NCBI RefSeq assembly: GCF_042647465.1
Contig: NZ_JBHRVN010000004.1
DNA from: Wagnerdoeblera intermedia
Lineage (GTDB): Bacteria > Pseudomonadota > Alphaproteobacteria > Rhodobacterales > Rhodobacteraceae
DNA: 64,000 nucleotides
Reading direction: 5' to 3' (one strand)
Positions within the stretch are counted from its first letter, which is position 1; each line of letters begins with the position of its first letter. The translations under genes and the position numbers were made by a program. The notes below the pieces were generated by a model. That model saw nothing but the letters and a program-made list of their open reading frames with translations, searched no databases and had not been told where the DNA came from. Below, in pieces: positions 9,152 to 18,302 of this stretch.

Positions 9152-9242
9152 TCCGCCCATCTTGCGCCAATTCTCGGGGCCTGATTGCAAATCCGGCCCT
9201 GACACCTTATTTGCGGGGTTCAGCCGGCGGCAGGGGACAAAT

Positions 9243-10163
9243 ATGAACTGGATCACCAATTACGTCCGACCCAAAATCAACTCGCTTTTCTCGCGGCGCG
9301 AAATGCCCGAGAACCTCTGGACCAAGTGCCCGGAGTGCGGGACGATGCTGTTCCACCGGGAACTGGCTGACAATCTGAACGTCTGCAGCAACTGCGACCA
9401 CCACATGGCGATCAAGCCGCGCGACCGTTTTGCGGCGCTGTTTGACGGCGGCATCTTCCTTGAAGTGAAGGTGCCCGAGCCGATCGTGGACCCGCTACAA
9501 TTCCGCGACCAGAAGAAATACCCTGACCGCATGAAAGCGGCCCAGAAATCCACCGGCGAGAAAGAAGCCATGCTGGTGGCCGAAGGCGAAATCCTGCGCA
9601 CCCCCGTTGTCGCCTGCGCCCAGGACTTCAGCTTCATGGGCGGCTCGATGGGCATGTATGTCGGCAATGCGTTCATCGCGGGCGCTCAGCGCGCGGTAGA
9701 GCTTGGCCGCCCCTTCGTGGTCTTTTCAGCCGCTGGCGGCGCGCGCATGCAGGAAGGCATCCTCTCGCTGATGCAGATGCCGCGCACGACCGTTGCGATC
9801 CAGATGCTGAAGGAAGCCAATCTGCCCTATATCGTCGTGCTGACCCACCCGACCACCGGTGGCGTCACCGCATCCTACGCGATGCTGGGCGATGTGCAGA
9901 TTGCAGAACCCAATGCGCTGATCTGCTTTGCAGGACCGCGCGTCATCGAACAGACCATCCGCGAAAAGCTGCCTGAGGGCTTCCAGCGTGCGGAATATCT
10001 GCTCGATCACGGCATGCTGGACCGCGTGACCCACCGTAAGGAACTGCGCACGGAACTGGCGACCATTCTGCGCATGCTCACCGGTCAGTCCTCGCCGGTG
10101 CATGGCGATCTGGCTCCGGCGGAAGCGGCTGAAGCGCCCGCCGCCGCTGAGCCGCAGGCCTGA
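9243..10163 (+). CDS. accD: Acetyl-CoA carboxylase, carboxyltransferase subunit beta
   Basis: Beta half of the carboxyltransferase that makes malonyl-CoA for fatty-acid synthesis; works with AccA. 306 residues from the ATG at 9243 (MNWITNYVRPK); upstream codons in the same frame lack family similarity. The Cys4 zinc ribbon is C29, C32, C48 and C51. The carboxyltransferase core follows (FMGGSMGMYVGNAF, SAAGGARMQEGILSL, VVLTHPTTGGVTASYAMLGD). The C-terminal tail is Ala/Glu/Pro rich. It is followed by a terminator and then folC, the common accD-folC order. Confidence 0.98.
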   Translation: MNWITNYVRPKINSLFSRREMPENLWTKCPECGTMLFHRELADNLNVCSNCDHHMAIKPRDRFAALFDGGIFLEVKVPEPIVDPLQFRDQKKYPDRMKAAQKSTGEKEAMLVAEGEILRTPVVACAQDFSFMGGSMGMYVGNAFIAGAQRAVELGRPFVVFSAAGGARMQEGILSLMQMPRTTVAIQMLKEANLPYIVVLTHPTTGGVTASYAMLGDVQIAEPNALICFAGPRVIEQTIREKLPEGFQRAEYLLDHGMLDRVTHRKELRTELATILRMLTGQSSPVHGDLAPAEAAEAPAAAEPQA

Positions 10164-10189
10164 GCCGTCGCGCCTTCGCTGCCTCTTCC

Positions 10190-10216
10190 GGCCATCCGTT
10201 CGCGGGTGGCCTTTTC
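10190..10216 (+). terminator. Terminator between accD and folC
   Basis: Nine-pair stem GGCCATCCG with CGGGTGGCC around TTCG, then TTTTC. Confidence 0.85.
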
Positions 10217-10237
10217 TCTGTCTGACGGATCATTGCC

Positions 10238-11515
10238 ATGAGCCAGTCCCCCGCTTCTGACGAACTTCTTGCCCGGCTGATGTCGCTGCACCCCAAGGTG
10301 ATCGACCTGTCGCTCGACCGCATACAGGTGCTGCTCGACAAGCTGGGCAATCCTGAGCGTCGCCTGCCGCCGGTGATCCATCTCGCCGGGACCAATGGCA
10401 AAGGCTCGACCCAGGCGATGATCCGGGCGGGGCTTGAGGCGGCCGGCAAAAAGGTGCACGCCTATACCTCGCCGCATCTGGCGCGCTTTCATGAGCGCAT
10501 CCGGGTGGCGGGCGAGCTGATCTCAGAACCTGAACTCGCCGAGCTCTTGGCGGAAGTGGAGCGGGTGAACGCAGGTGATCCGATCACCTTCTTTGAGATC
10601 ACCACCTGCACCGGCTTTCTGGCCTTCTCGCGCATCCCGGCGGATTATCTGCTGCTGGAGGTGGGTCTTGGCGGGCGGTTCGATGCGACCAATGTGATCG
10701 CAGATCCGGCGCTTTGCGTGATCACCCCGGTCTCGCTCGATCATCAGATGTATCTGGGCGACACCGTCGGGCTGATCGCCACCGAAAAAGCGGGAATCCT
10801 GAAGCGCCGCGTGCCGGCCGTAATCGGCCCGCAGACCTCTGAGGGACTTGAGGCGATTGAGGCGGTGGCCGAGCGCCTGCATGCGCCGCTGATGGTCGCC
10901 AACCGTGACTGGCAGTCCTGGTCTGAGCGCGGCCGCCTGATCTATCAGGATGAGCGCGGGCTTCTGGATCTGCCGCTGCCGAACCTGCCCGGCCCGCATC
11001 AGATTGAAAACGCAGGCGCGGCCATCGCGGCGCTGCGCCACCTTGGCTTTGATGAAGCGGCCTGCGAAGCGGCTGTCACCAAAGCCTTCTGGCCCGCGCG
11101 TATGCAGCGGCTGAAAACCGGCCCGCTGGTCGATCTGGCGGCGGGGGCTGAGCTTTGGCTTGACGGTGGTCACAACCCGGCGGCGGGCATCGCGCTGGCA
11201 GGCACCCTTGCGGCGCTGCCGAAACGGCCCACTCATGCGATCTGCGGCATGCTGAACACCAAGGATATCGGGGGCTTCCTGCGCCCGCTGGCCCCGCATC
11301 TGAGCAGCCTTCACGCGGTCTCGATCCCCGGGGAAACGGCCACGCTGGACGCATCTGAGACCGCTGCCGCCGCCCGCGCTGAGGGCATTGAGGCGCTTGA
11401 GGCGGAAAGCGTCACGGACGCGCTGCGCGATATCCTGGCGCAGGACCCGAGCGCCCGGGTGGTGATCTGCGGCTCGCTTTATCTGGCGGGTAATATCCTG
11501 CGCGAAAACGGCTGA
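10238..11515 (+). CDS. folC: Folylpolyglutamate/dihydrofolate synthase
   Basis: ATP-dependent ligase that adds glutamate to dihydropteroate and to folates, cytosolic, 425 residues. Seen: the Mur-ligase P-loop LAGTNGKGSTQAMI (about 48), YTSPHLARFHERIRV (about 77), the omega-loop region and LLLEVGLGGRFDATNVI (about 140) and the Mur-ligase C-terminal domain with ELWLDGGHNPAAG (about 305). It lies directly behind accD, which is conserved in many proteobacteria. Confidence 0.97.
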   Translation: MSQSPASDELLARLMSLHPKVIDLSLDRIQVLLDKLGNPERRLPPVIHLAGTNGKGSTQAMIRAGLEAAGKKVHAYTSPHLARFHERIRVAGELISEPELAELLAEVERVNAGDPITFFEITTCTGFLAFSRIPADYLLLEVGLGGRFDATNVIADPALCVITPVSLDHQMYLGDTVGLIATEKAGILKRRVPAVIGPQTSEGLEAIEAVAERLHAPLMVANRDWQSWSERGRLIYQDERGLLDLPLPNLPGPHQIENAGAAIAALRHLGFDEAACEAAVTKAFWPARMQRLKTGPLVDLAAGAELWLDGGHNPAAGIALAGTLAALPKRPTHAICGMLNTKDIGGFLRPLAPHLSSLHAVSIPGETATLDASETAAAARAEGIEALEAESVTDALRDILAQDPSARVVICGSLYLAGNILRENG

Positions 11516-11556
11516 GGGCTTGCACAGCGGGGCGGGCGGGCTAAGCTGAGGGCACC

Positions 11557-11913
11557 ATGAGTGCTGAAAGCCCGCTCCCCTTCTCCGCCCCGCAGTCCCC
11601 TGCCCCTGAGCGGGTGGCCTTTGACCGCCACGAACTGGGGCAGATCCTCTCGCTCTACGGCCGCTTCGTTGCTGCGGGCGAATGGCGCGATTATGCGCTG
11701 AACATGATGCGCGAAGTGGCGGTATTTTCCGTCTTTCGCCGCGCCGCCGAAGTGCCGCTCTACCGGATTGAGAAGCGCCCGAAGCTGCGGGCAAAGCAGG
11801 GGCAATATGCGGTCATCAGCCAGGATGGGGTCATCCTGCGTCGCGGCCACGACCTGCCGCAGGTGCTGAGGGTGCTGGAGCGCAAACTGATCCGCGCCGT
11901 CGACGCCGGTTAA
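11557..11913 (+). CDS. DUF2794 domain protein
   Basis: Small protein of unknown function, 118 residues, of a family restricted largely to Alphaproteobacteria (DUF2794). Seen: VAFDRHELGQILSLYGRFVAAGEWRDYA-type N-terminal block, FSVFRRAAEVPLYRIEKRP and the C-terminal LRRGHDLPQVLRVLERKL. No signal peptide or membrane segment. It sits 41 bases behind folC and its last four bases overlap the end of the convergent CCA-transferase gene. Confidence 0.88.
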   Translation: MSAESPLPFSAPQSPAPERVAFDRHELGQILSLYGRFVAAGEWRDYALNMMREVAVFSVFRRAAEVPLYRIEKRPKLRAKQGQYAVISQDGVILRRGHDLPQVLRVLERKLIRAVDAG

Positions 11914-13046
11914 AGCAGCTCTTCGCGGCTGAGACGGAAACCCGAGGCGATGAACCGCGCCTCGCGCTCGCGCAGCGCCTGACCCAGAGCCGGACCCTGA
12001 AAACGATCCGCCAGATCCGCCGCCCGGATCGGGAAAACCGCCTCCGCCCCTGCCGCGATCTGCGCCTCAAGACCCTCCGGCAAGGGCTGGCCCATCACAG
12101 CCTGCAGGGCCAGTTGCGCCTGGCGCGCCACGCCCGCGCCATAACGATAGGCCGCTTCCGCAGGCGTCAGCCCCATCGCCCCTGTCAGGCCCTCTGCCGC
12201 CTTCACTTCTGCCCGCGACAGCCGCAGCGCGGAGCCGGGGTCTTCGCCCCCCAGAACGACCAGACGGGTCAGCCATTCCGGAGCGCTTTGCGCCTCAAGA
12301 TGCACCAGAACTGCCACGGATTTCGCATCGGCTCCGGGCAAAACCTGCTGCAGGACGCCCGCAGCCTGCATCTGCGCCAGCGCAGGAGCAGGATCCGGCG
12401 CGGCCAGCAGGCGGCGCATCTCCGCACCGATCCGCTCACGCGAAATGGCGCCAAGCCCCTCAGCCCCTTCAGAAATCGCCGCCAGAGCCTCCGGATCGGA
12501 CCCGTGTTCGGGGTCGGCATACCAGGCTGAAAAGCGAAAATACCGCAGGATCCTCAGATAATCCTCAGCAATCCGCGCGGCCGGCTCTCCGACAAAGCGC
12601 AGACGCCGCGCCAGCGCATCCGCAATGCCGCTGCCCAGCGGGTCAATAACCTCACCCGCCGCATCGGCATAAAGCGCGTTCATCGTAAAATCGCGCCGCG
12701 CCGCATCTTCGTGAATGTCTTTGGAAAAAGCGACCGTCGCATGGCGGCCGTCGGTCTCGACATCGCTGCGGAAGGTGGTGATCTCAAAGGGTGTGCCCTG
12801 GACCAGAACGGTCACCGTGCCATGCTCGATCCCCGTCGGGATGACTTTCAGACCGACGGTCCCGGCGATCCGCGTCACCTCATCCGGCGTGGCGGCTGAG
12901 CAGAGGTCAAGATCCGCCACCGCTGCGCCGATCAGCGCATTGCGCACACAGCCCCCGACGAAGAAAAGTTGCACGCCCTCTGCCTCAAAAACCTGAAAAA
13001 GCTTTTGCGTTTCAGCGGCCTGCAGCCAGTCTCCGGTGATTTTCAT
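11910..13046 (-). CDS. CCA tRNA nucleotidyltransferase
   Basis: Class II nucleotidyltransferase that adds or repairs the 3' CCA of tRNAs, 378 residues from the ATG at 13046 (MKITGDWLQ). Seen: the catalytic block FFVGGCVRNALIGAAVADLDL with the DxD pair (about 25-45), the RRD motif DAARRDFTMNALYAD (about 110) and DYLRILRYFRFSAWY (about 160) of the neck. The ATG overlaps the stop of the upstream Nudix gene in an ATGA arrangement, so the two are translationally coupled. Alphaproteobacteria often carry this CCA-Nudix pair. Confidence 0.96.
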   Translation of the reverse strand: MKITGDWLQAAETQKLFQVFEAEGVQLFFVGGCVRNALIGAAVADLDLCSAATPDEVTRIAGTVGLKVIPTGIEHGTVTVLVQGTPFEITTFRSDVETDGRHATVAFSKDIHEDAARRDFTMNALYADAAGEVIDPLGSGIADALARRLRFVGEPAARIAEDYLRILRYFRFSAWYADPEHGSDPEALAAISEGAEGLGAISRERIGAEMRRLLAAPDPAPALAQMQAAGVLQQVLPGADAKSVAVLVHLEAQSAPEWLTRLVVLGGEDPGSALRLSRAEVKAAEGLTGAMGLTPAEAAYRYGAGVARQAQLALQAVMGQPLPEGLEAQIAAGAEAVFPIRAADLADRFQGPALGQALREREARFIASGFRLSREELL

Positions 13047-13690
13047 CGCGCATTCACTGCCGTTGCAAGGGCAAAGAGCATCCGCGCCGTTGCGCCCCAG
13101 ATATAATAGGGGCCCCATGGCACAGCGTAATATTTTCGCCATTCTCCCTGCCAGATCCGCCGCTCAACCCGGTAGCGGCTGAGATCGGTCAGATGAGAGA
13201 AAGGCACTGAGAACACCTCCGCCACCTCTCCCGGCTCCGGGGCGGGGCGAAAGTCAGGGGCAATGGTCGCCAGAACCGGCGTGACCGAATAGCCCGTCAC
13301 GGTTTCATGCCCCGGCATCTGGCCGATAATCTCAACGAGTTCCGGCGAAAGTCCCACTTCTTCCTGCGCTTCGCGCAAAGCCGCAGCAGTCGCATCCGCA
13401 TCCGAGGGGTCCAGCTTGCCGCCCGGAAAGGCGATCTGCCCGGCGTGATGGCGCAGGGCCGCCGAGCGACGCGTCAGAACGACCGACAGCCCGCCGCGCC
13501 CCTGTTGCAATCCGATCAGAACCGCCGCCGCACGCAAAGGAACCCCGGGCGATTGCCGCCCGGGGTTAAGATCATAATCCGATGTCGCCTGGTTTACGGC
13601 GGCTAAAGCCGCCTGCAGACGCGCCCGCGGATCATTCAACGGCAGCGTCCCCGCGACCTTCGAAGCCGACAGTCGCCGGATCAAGCACAT
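13043..13690 (-). CDS. CoA pyrophosphatase (Nudix, NudL type)
   Basis: Nudix hydrolase that cleaves CoA into phosphopantetheine and 3',5'-ADP. Seen: the UPF0035-type signature RHHAGQIAFPGGKLDPSDAD followed by ALREAQEEVGL, which is the CoA-specific Nudix box. As drawn it has 215 residues and its 5' end lies 59 bases inside hslO. A TTG at 13639, overlapping the hslO stop and preceded by GGGGAC, would give 198 residues and fits family N-termini better. I cannot decide between the two starts. It is coupled to the CCA-transferase gene downstream. Confidence 0.93.
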   Translation of the reverse strand: MCLIRRLSASKVAGTLPLNDPRARLQAALAAVNQATSDYDLNPGRQSPGVPLRAAAVLIGLQQGRGGLSVVLTRRSAALRHHAGQIAFPGGKLDPSDADATAAALREAQEEVGLSPELVEIIGQMPGHETVTGYSVTPVLATIAPDFRPAPEPGEVAEVFSVPFSHLTDLSRYRVERRIWQGEWRKYYAVPWGPYYIWGATARMLFALATAVNAR

Positions 13691-14621
13691 AATGTGCGCC
13701 GCAGAACTGACAATCAGCCGTCACGGTACCCTCTTCGGTGGTCATATGGGCGATGTCTTTCGCCGAATAGATCGACAGGCTGTTGCGCACCTTCTCTTCC
13801 GAGCAGGAGCAGCCAAAGACGATCGGCTGGCGGTCGTAAATCCGCGGCGATTCCTCATGGAAGAGGCGATAGAGCAGTCGGTCCGGGGTCACGTTCGGCC
13901 CGATAAGTTCCATCTCTTCCGCGGTCTGCATCAAAACCGTGGCGCGGTTCCAGTGATCCGCATCCTCGCCATGCACCAGATCGGCGGCGGCCAGCAGACC
14001 ACCCTCTCCCGTCGCGTCTTTCGCGAAGGGCGAGGCTTTGGGCATATGCTGGATCATCACACCACCGGCGCGCCACCCCTCGCTGCGGCCCGGAAGCTGC
14101 GAACGGCCGTAGGACAGTTTGAAATCCGTCGGAATTTGCTCACTTTGCGCAAAATAAGAGGCCGCGCATTCGGCCAGAGATTTCCCGGAAATCGGCGTGA
14201 TGCCCTGATAGGGCAACATGCCCTCACCCTGGTCGATCAGGATCGCAAAATAGCCCTCTCCGATCTGCGAAAACGGCTCCGCATTCGGGTCGAGGCGATC
14301 TTTATCATAGCTGGCATAGGCGCGGATGCGGGCCGGCTGCCCATCCTCGGTCGGGCCGTAGTAATCCGTGGCAACCAGGCGGGCCGCCCCATTGCCGCGC
14401 ACCTGAAGGCTCAGCTTCCAGCGCAGCTTGATGGTCTGGCCGATCAGCGCGGTCAGCAGGGCAGTCTCTGCCACAAGCGCCTCAATGGCCGGCGGATAGT
14501 CATGCTGACCCAGGATCGCGTTCAACGCCCCGTCGAGGCGGGCGACGCGACCGCGCACATCAGCAAGGTCAAGTTGAAACGGCAGGACACTATCGTCCCA
14601 GATCGGTTGGGTGCTCGTCAT
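13632..14621 (-). CDS. hslO: Redox-regulated chaperone Hsp33
   Basis: Cytosolic holdase activated by oxidation, 329 residues from the ATG at 14621 (MTSTQPIWDD); the frame stays open far upstream without family similarity. The C-terminal redox switch is complete: CSC (in FGCSCSEEKV) and CxxC (in DCQFCGAHY), the four zinc-binding cysteines. The fold region includes YQGITPISGKSLAECAASYF. It is the first gene of the hslO, CoA pyrophosphatase, CCA-transferase run and is divergent from a Nudix gene across 90 bases. Confidence 0.97.
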   Translation of the reverse strand: MTSTQPIWDDSVLPFQLDLADVRGRVARLDGALNAILGQHDYPPAIEALVAETALLTALIGQTIKLRWKLSLQVRGNGAARLVATDYYGPTEDGQPARIRAYASYDKDRLDPNAEPFSQIGEGYFAILIDQGEGMLPYQGITPISGKSLAECAASYFAQSEQIPTDFKLSYGRSQLPGRSEGWRAGGVMIQHMPKASPFAKDATGEGGLLAAADLVHGEDADHWNRATVLMQTAEEMELIGPNVTPDRLLYRLFHEESPRIYDRQPIVFGCSCSEEKVRNSLSIYSAKDIAHMTTEEGTVTADCQFCGAHYVLDPATVGFEGRGDAAVE

Positions 14622-14711
14622 GAGGAGATTCCTTACAGGCTCCGGAACTCCTGGCCCCGGCGCATTCAGGCCCTTATATAGGCGCAAAGACCGCATCGCC
14701 AAGAGCCCGCC

Positions 14712-15176
14712 ATGATCCGCCGCTTTGACACTCCGCCGGAAACCGGTCGTCGCTATCGCCTTCGGCCGGGTGCCTATGCCATCCTGGAGCGCGGCGGGCA
14801 GATCCTGCTGACCCATCAGGCGACCCCATGGCCGGAATTTCAACTGCCCGGCGGCGGAATTGAACGCGGCGAACACCCCCTGCCCGCGCTGCACCGTGAA
14901 GTCCTTGAAGAGACGGGCTGGACGATGACGCTGACGAGGCGTCTTGGCGCGTTCCGGCGTTTCACTTTCATGCCTGAGTATGATCTTTGGGCAGAGAAAC
15001 TCTGCACGATCTATCTGGCCCGCCCCGCGCTGCGCCAGGGGGAGCCCCGCGAGCCCGGCCACAGCGCGCATTGGATGGCACCGCAAGACGCCGTTCGCGT
15101 TCTGAGCAACCCCGGCGATCGCCACTTTCTAAAGCGCATGATGCGATCCACCGCGCCATTCGATCACCGCAAATGA
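14712..15176 (+). CDS. Nudix hydrolase
   Basis: Small Nudix protein, 154 residues. The Nudix box is complete: GGGIERGEHPLPALHREVLEETGW (residues about 55-78), with the metal-binding EVLEE glutamates. Preceding PEFQLP is typical. The substrate cannot be inferred. The last 48 bases overlap the 3' end of the convergent response-regulator phosphatase gene. Confidence 0.92.
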   Translation: MIRRFDTPPETGRRYRLRPGAYAILERGGQILLTHQATPWPEFQLPGGGIERGEHPLPALHREVLEETGWTMTLTRRLGAFRRFTFMPEYDLWAEKLCTIYLARPALRQGEPREPGHSAHWMAPQDAVRVLSNPGDRHFLKRMMRSTAPFDHRK

Positions 15177-16418
15177 CACGTCATCGGCGAAATCGGGGCC
15201 GCCGTTATAGCTGACCAGCGCCTGTTCAACGGCCTGTAAAAACGCCTCTCCATTCAGTCCTGCGTGTTTCCTGACAATTTCCATAAGCCTTTCATCTCCC
15301 AGCTCTTCGCCCGAAGGCGAGCGACATTCCGTCAGATCGTCTGTCATCAGCATCAGCCGCTCACCCGGCTGCAGGTCAAAGTCTTCAGCCTCCCAACTGG
15401 CATTCGCGATCAGGCCCACCGGAAGCCCGCCTGCTCCGGCCCTTTCAACGGAGCCGTCGGTGCGCAAAAGCAGCGGATGGGGATGTCCGGCCTGGACCAG
15501 GGCCACGGATCCGCTGCGCAGGTCGATCCCTGCACAGGCCCAGGTGAAATAATGATCGAGCCCCGTAACCTGCAGCAGATGGTTGAGGCCCTCCGTCATC
15601 TGCTGCGGGCTAAGCGGCTCCGTCTGCTCCAGGTCCCGGGCATAGAGCACATCCCCCTCAGCAAAGGCCGAGGCAACGATCCCGGAGAGCCGCGCCGCGA
15701 GCATGGCCGCCGCGACGCCATGACCGGAGACATCGATGGAAAACACCGCAATATGCCCCCTTCCGCGGGGGATATAGCCCACAAGATCCCCCCCCACATG
15801 TCCCGAGGGCCTGAGGCTGAAGCTGACCAGAGCGCCGCCCAGATCCAGATGCCGCCCGCGCACCAGCAACTGTTGCAGACGCCGCGCCTCAGTCAGGTCG
15901 CGCTCCAGCGTGGTCCAAAGCCTTCCCACCTCGCTCAGCGCATCTTCCAGCTGTGAATTTTTCATCTGCAACTCGGCCCGCAGATCAAGCTGCCTCTCGC
16001 CGGCACGCAGGCGCGCGCGCAATTCCTCTGCATTCACGGGTTTCGTGAGAAAGTCATCAGCCCCCGCCTCAAGTCCTGCCGCAACCTCTTCTTTGCCGGA
16101 TTTTGACGTGACGAGAATGAAGTAGCCAAAATGAGCGCCTGGCAGACCCCGCCAGGCCCGACAGAACTCCGGCCCCGTCAGGCCCGGCATAACCCAGTCT
16201 GAAATGACCAGATCAAACCCCTCGCTCCGGCAGATATCCAGACCCTCACCGCCGGATGCGGCTTCGGTCACCTGATAGCCCCATTTTTCCAGCGAAAGGC
16301 GGATCAGACGGCGTTGCGCAGCGCTGTCGTCAACCACGAGAATACGCCGCCCCGCGCCGCGCGGCCCGCCGCATTCCGCCTTTTCGACCTCTGCCATCAA
16401 CGTCACATCTGCGTCCAC
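15129..16418 (-). CDS. Fused response regulator / PP2C-type SpoIIE phosphatase
   Basis: Two-component output protein, about 429 residues. Domains: a receiver (ILVVDDSAAQRRLIRLSLEKWG to DFLTKPVNAEELRARLRAG; acceptor Asp in DLVISDWVMPG), a coiled-coil linker (about 150-185) and a C-terminal SpoIIE/PP2C phosphatase (SGHVGGDLVGY, DVSGHGVAAAMLA, ADDVSFAVIEW). Such proteins usually dephosphorylate an anti-sigma-factor antagonist. The first codon shown is GTG; an ATG at 16397 would remove seven residues and neither has a good ribosome binding site. It is divergent from an Hpt gene that could feed its receiver. Confidence 0.9.
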   Translation of the reverse strand: MDADVTLMAEVEKAECGGPRGAGRRILVVDDSAAQRRLIRLSLEKWGYQVTEAASGGEGLDICRSEGFDLVISDWVMPGLTGPEFCRAWRGLPGAHFGYFILVTSKSGKEEVAAGLEAGADDFLTKPVNAEELRARLRAGERQLDLRAELQMKNSQLEDALSEVGRLWTTLERDLTEARRLQQLLVRGRHLDLGGALVSFSLRPSGHVGGDLVGYIPRGRGHIAVFSIDVSGHGVAAAMLAARLSGIVASAFAEGDVLYARDLEQTEPLSPQQMTEGLNHLLQVTGLDHYFTWACAGIDLRSGSVALVQAGHPHPLLLRTDGSVERAGAGGLPVGLIANASWEAEDFDLQPGERLMLMTDDLTECRSPSGEELGDERLMEIVRKHAGLNGEAFLQAVEQALVSYNGGPDFADDVSFAVIEWRGGSHHAL

Positions 16419-16543
16419 TTCTCACTGAAGAGTCCCTGCAGTCTGCCGCGAAGACCTTAACCGAGCGTGAAGAGCCGCGAACTCTTCCGGAAAGAGGATC
16501 TTAACCCGAATCGCCTCAGGATGGCATTCGTGGAGAGCGCAAC

Positions 16544-16909
16544 ATGCTGAACCTGCAACAGTTGGATGACCTCAGATCGGATGTCGGTGAAGATGGATTT
16601 GCCGATCTGATCGCCTTATTTCTGGAAGAAACGGATGGTGTCGTCGCCCGTATGACCGCGCCCGGACCGAAGATGGATCCGGCCGCAGATTTCCACTTTC
16701 TGAAAGGCGCCACGCGCAATCTGGGGCTGGAGAGCTTCAGCGCGGTCTGTCACGAAGCTGAACTGGCAGCCGCAGCCGGGCAGCCGACGCCGCTCAGCCC
16801 GGCGGATCTGGATGCAGCCTGGCGGGAAAGCCGCATCCGTCTGTTGGCTCAGCTGGGCATGGCCGATCCTGTCAGATCAGAATTTCGGCCAGAGACTCAT
16901 CATGAGTGA
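16544..16909 (+). CDS. Hpt domain phosphotransfer protein
   Basis: Histidine phosphotransfer protein, 121 residues, all one Hpt domain. The phospho-acceptor site is visible as FHFLKGATRNLGL (His in HFLKG, about residue 47), with the preceding LIALFLEETDGVV helix. It is divergent from the response-regulator phosphatase gene with 125 bases between them, a shared control region. A phosphorelay linking the two is inference from position. Its 3' end overlaps that of the convergent ilvA by 38 bases. Confidence 0.88.
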   Translation: MLNLQQLDDLRSDVGEDGFADLIALFLEETDGVVARMTAPGPKMDPAADFHFLKGATRNLGLESFSAVCHEAELAAAAGQPTPLSPADLDAAWRESRIRLLAQLGMADPVRSEFRPETHHE

Positions 16910-18119
16910 TGTCGCGCAGCACGAAGGAGGCCGCTTCAAGGCGGGCCAGAAGCGCCGTGAAATTTTCCGGCTGTTTCGTCTCGATCCCCAGCAGCACGGA
17001 TCCAAAATTTCGGGCAGACTTCTTCAGATATTCGAAGCGCGCAACGTCATCATCCGGGCCAAGAAGCGAGAGAAACTCCCGCAGGGCGCCGGGCCGCTGC
17101 GGCAGACGCAGAATGAAGTATTTCTTTACGCCTTCAAAGCGCATCGAGCGCTCTTTGACCTCTGGCAGGCGCTCAAAGTCAAAGTTGCCGCCCGATGCGA
17201 CGCAGACCACAGTGCGACCTCGAATCTCATCCCTGAGATCTTTCAAAGCGTCGATCGCCAGCGCTCCGGCCGGCTCAAGAACGATGCCTTCCACGTTCAA
17301 CATCTCAAGCATTGTGCCGCAGATACGATTCTCTGGCGCGGCAAGAACATGGGCCGGTTCTGCCGCAGCCAGCGCTTTGAAGGTCAGATCCCCGAGCCGC
17401 GCCACGGCTGCCCCGTCGACAAAACTATCGACCTGAGAGAGCGTCACCGGCTCTCCGGCAGCGACCGCTGCAGCAAGGCTTTTTCCGCCTTCAGGTTCGA
17501 CGTAGCGCAGTCCCGTCCGGGGCGCAGCCTCGGCAAAATAGCGGGTCAGCCCGGCAGAGAGCCCGCCCCCGCCCACCGGCACGATCACAAGATCCGGGGC
17601 CTGGCCGAGCTGATCCATGATCTCAGCCGCAACCGTGGCCTGGCCCTCAATGACATCCGCATCATCAAAGGGCGACAGAAAGAGCGCGCCCTGACGGGTG
17701 CAAAAGGCCTGGGCCGCGGCGAGGGTCTGATCAAAGTAATCGCCCGTCAGAACAATCTCGACATTGCTGCCGCCGAACATGCGCGTCTTATCAATCTTTT
17801 GCTGCGGCGTGGTGACCGGCATGAAGATCGTACCCTCAACACCGAAATGACGGCAGGCATAGGCCATCCCCTGCGCATGGTTGCCCGCGCTGGCACAGAC
17901 GAAACTGCGCATTTCAGGACGGGCCGAGCGGATTTTGCGCATCGCGTTAAAGGCGCCGCGAAGCTTATAGCTGCGCACCGGCGTCAGATCCTCGCGTTTA
18001 ATCCAGATATCAGCACCATATCTTTGCGAAAGCAGATCGTTACGCTGCAGCGGCGTAATCTCAAAGAGATCACGAAGTGCGGTCATGGCGTCACGGACAG
18101 CGGGGGCAAAAGCGGTCAT
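16872..18119 (-). CDS. ilvA: Threonine ammonia-lyase
   Basis: PLP enzyme that deaminates threonine to 2-oxobutanoate, the first step to isoleucine. 415 residues from the ATG at 18119 (MTAFAPAVRD). Seen: the PLP lysine in VRSYKLRGAFN (about 55), CASAGNHAQGMAY, the phosphate-binding PVGGGGLSAG (about 185) and a C-terminal ACT-like regulatory region (KKYFILRLPQRPGALREFLSLL, about 325 on). The length with the C-terminal region matches the allosteric biosynthetic form with one ACT-like domain. Divergent from argG. Confidence 0.96.
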   Translation of the reverse strand: MTAFAPAVRDAMTALRDLFEITPLQRNDLLSQRYGADIWIKREDLTPVRSYKLRGAFNAMRKIRSARPEMRSFVCASAGNHAQGMAYACRHFGVEGTIFMPVTTPQQKIDKTRMFGGSNVEIVLTGDYFDQTLAAAQAFCTRQGALFLSPFDDADVIEGQATVAAEIMDQLGQAPDLVIVPVGGGGLSAGLTRYFAEAAPRTGLRYVEPEGGKSLAAAVAAGEPVTLSQVDSFVDGAAVARLGDLTFKALAAAEPAHVLAAPENRICGTMLEMLNVEGIVLEPAGALAIDALKDLRDEIRGRTVVCVASGGNFDFERLPEVKERSMRFEGVKKYFILRLPQRPGALREFLSLLGPDDDVARFEYLKKSARNFGSVLLGIETKQPENFTALLARLEAASFVLRDITHDESLAEILI

Positions 18120-18302
18120 CAAAGGACTCTCAATACAGGCCGGATGGCGCCCCTCTATACCTTTGAGGAAGGAAAGGCGCGTAAAATCTGCACCGATGGG
18201 CCAGGCGGCGCCATCACGCCCTTCGAAGGCGGCCTGCAGTGCTTGCCTGGGGGGGAGAATGGGGCTAATCGGAACTCCGCATCCTGGTCCGGGAGATATC
18301 TG

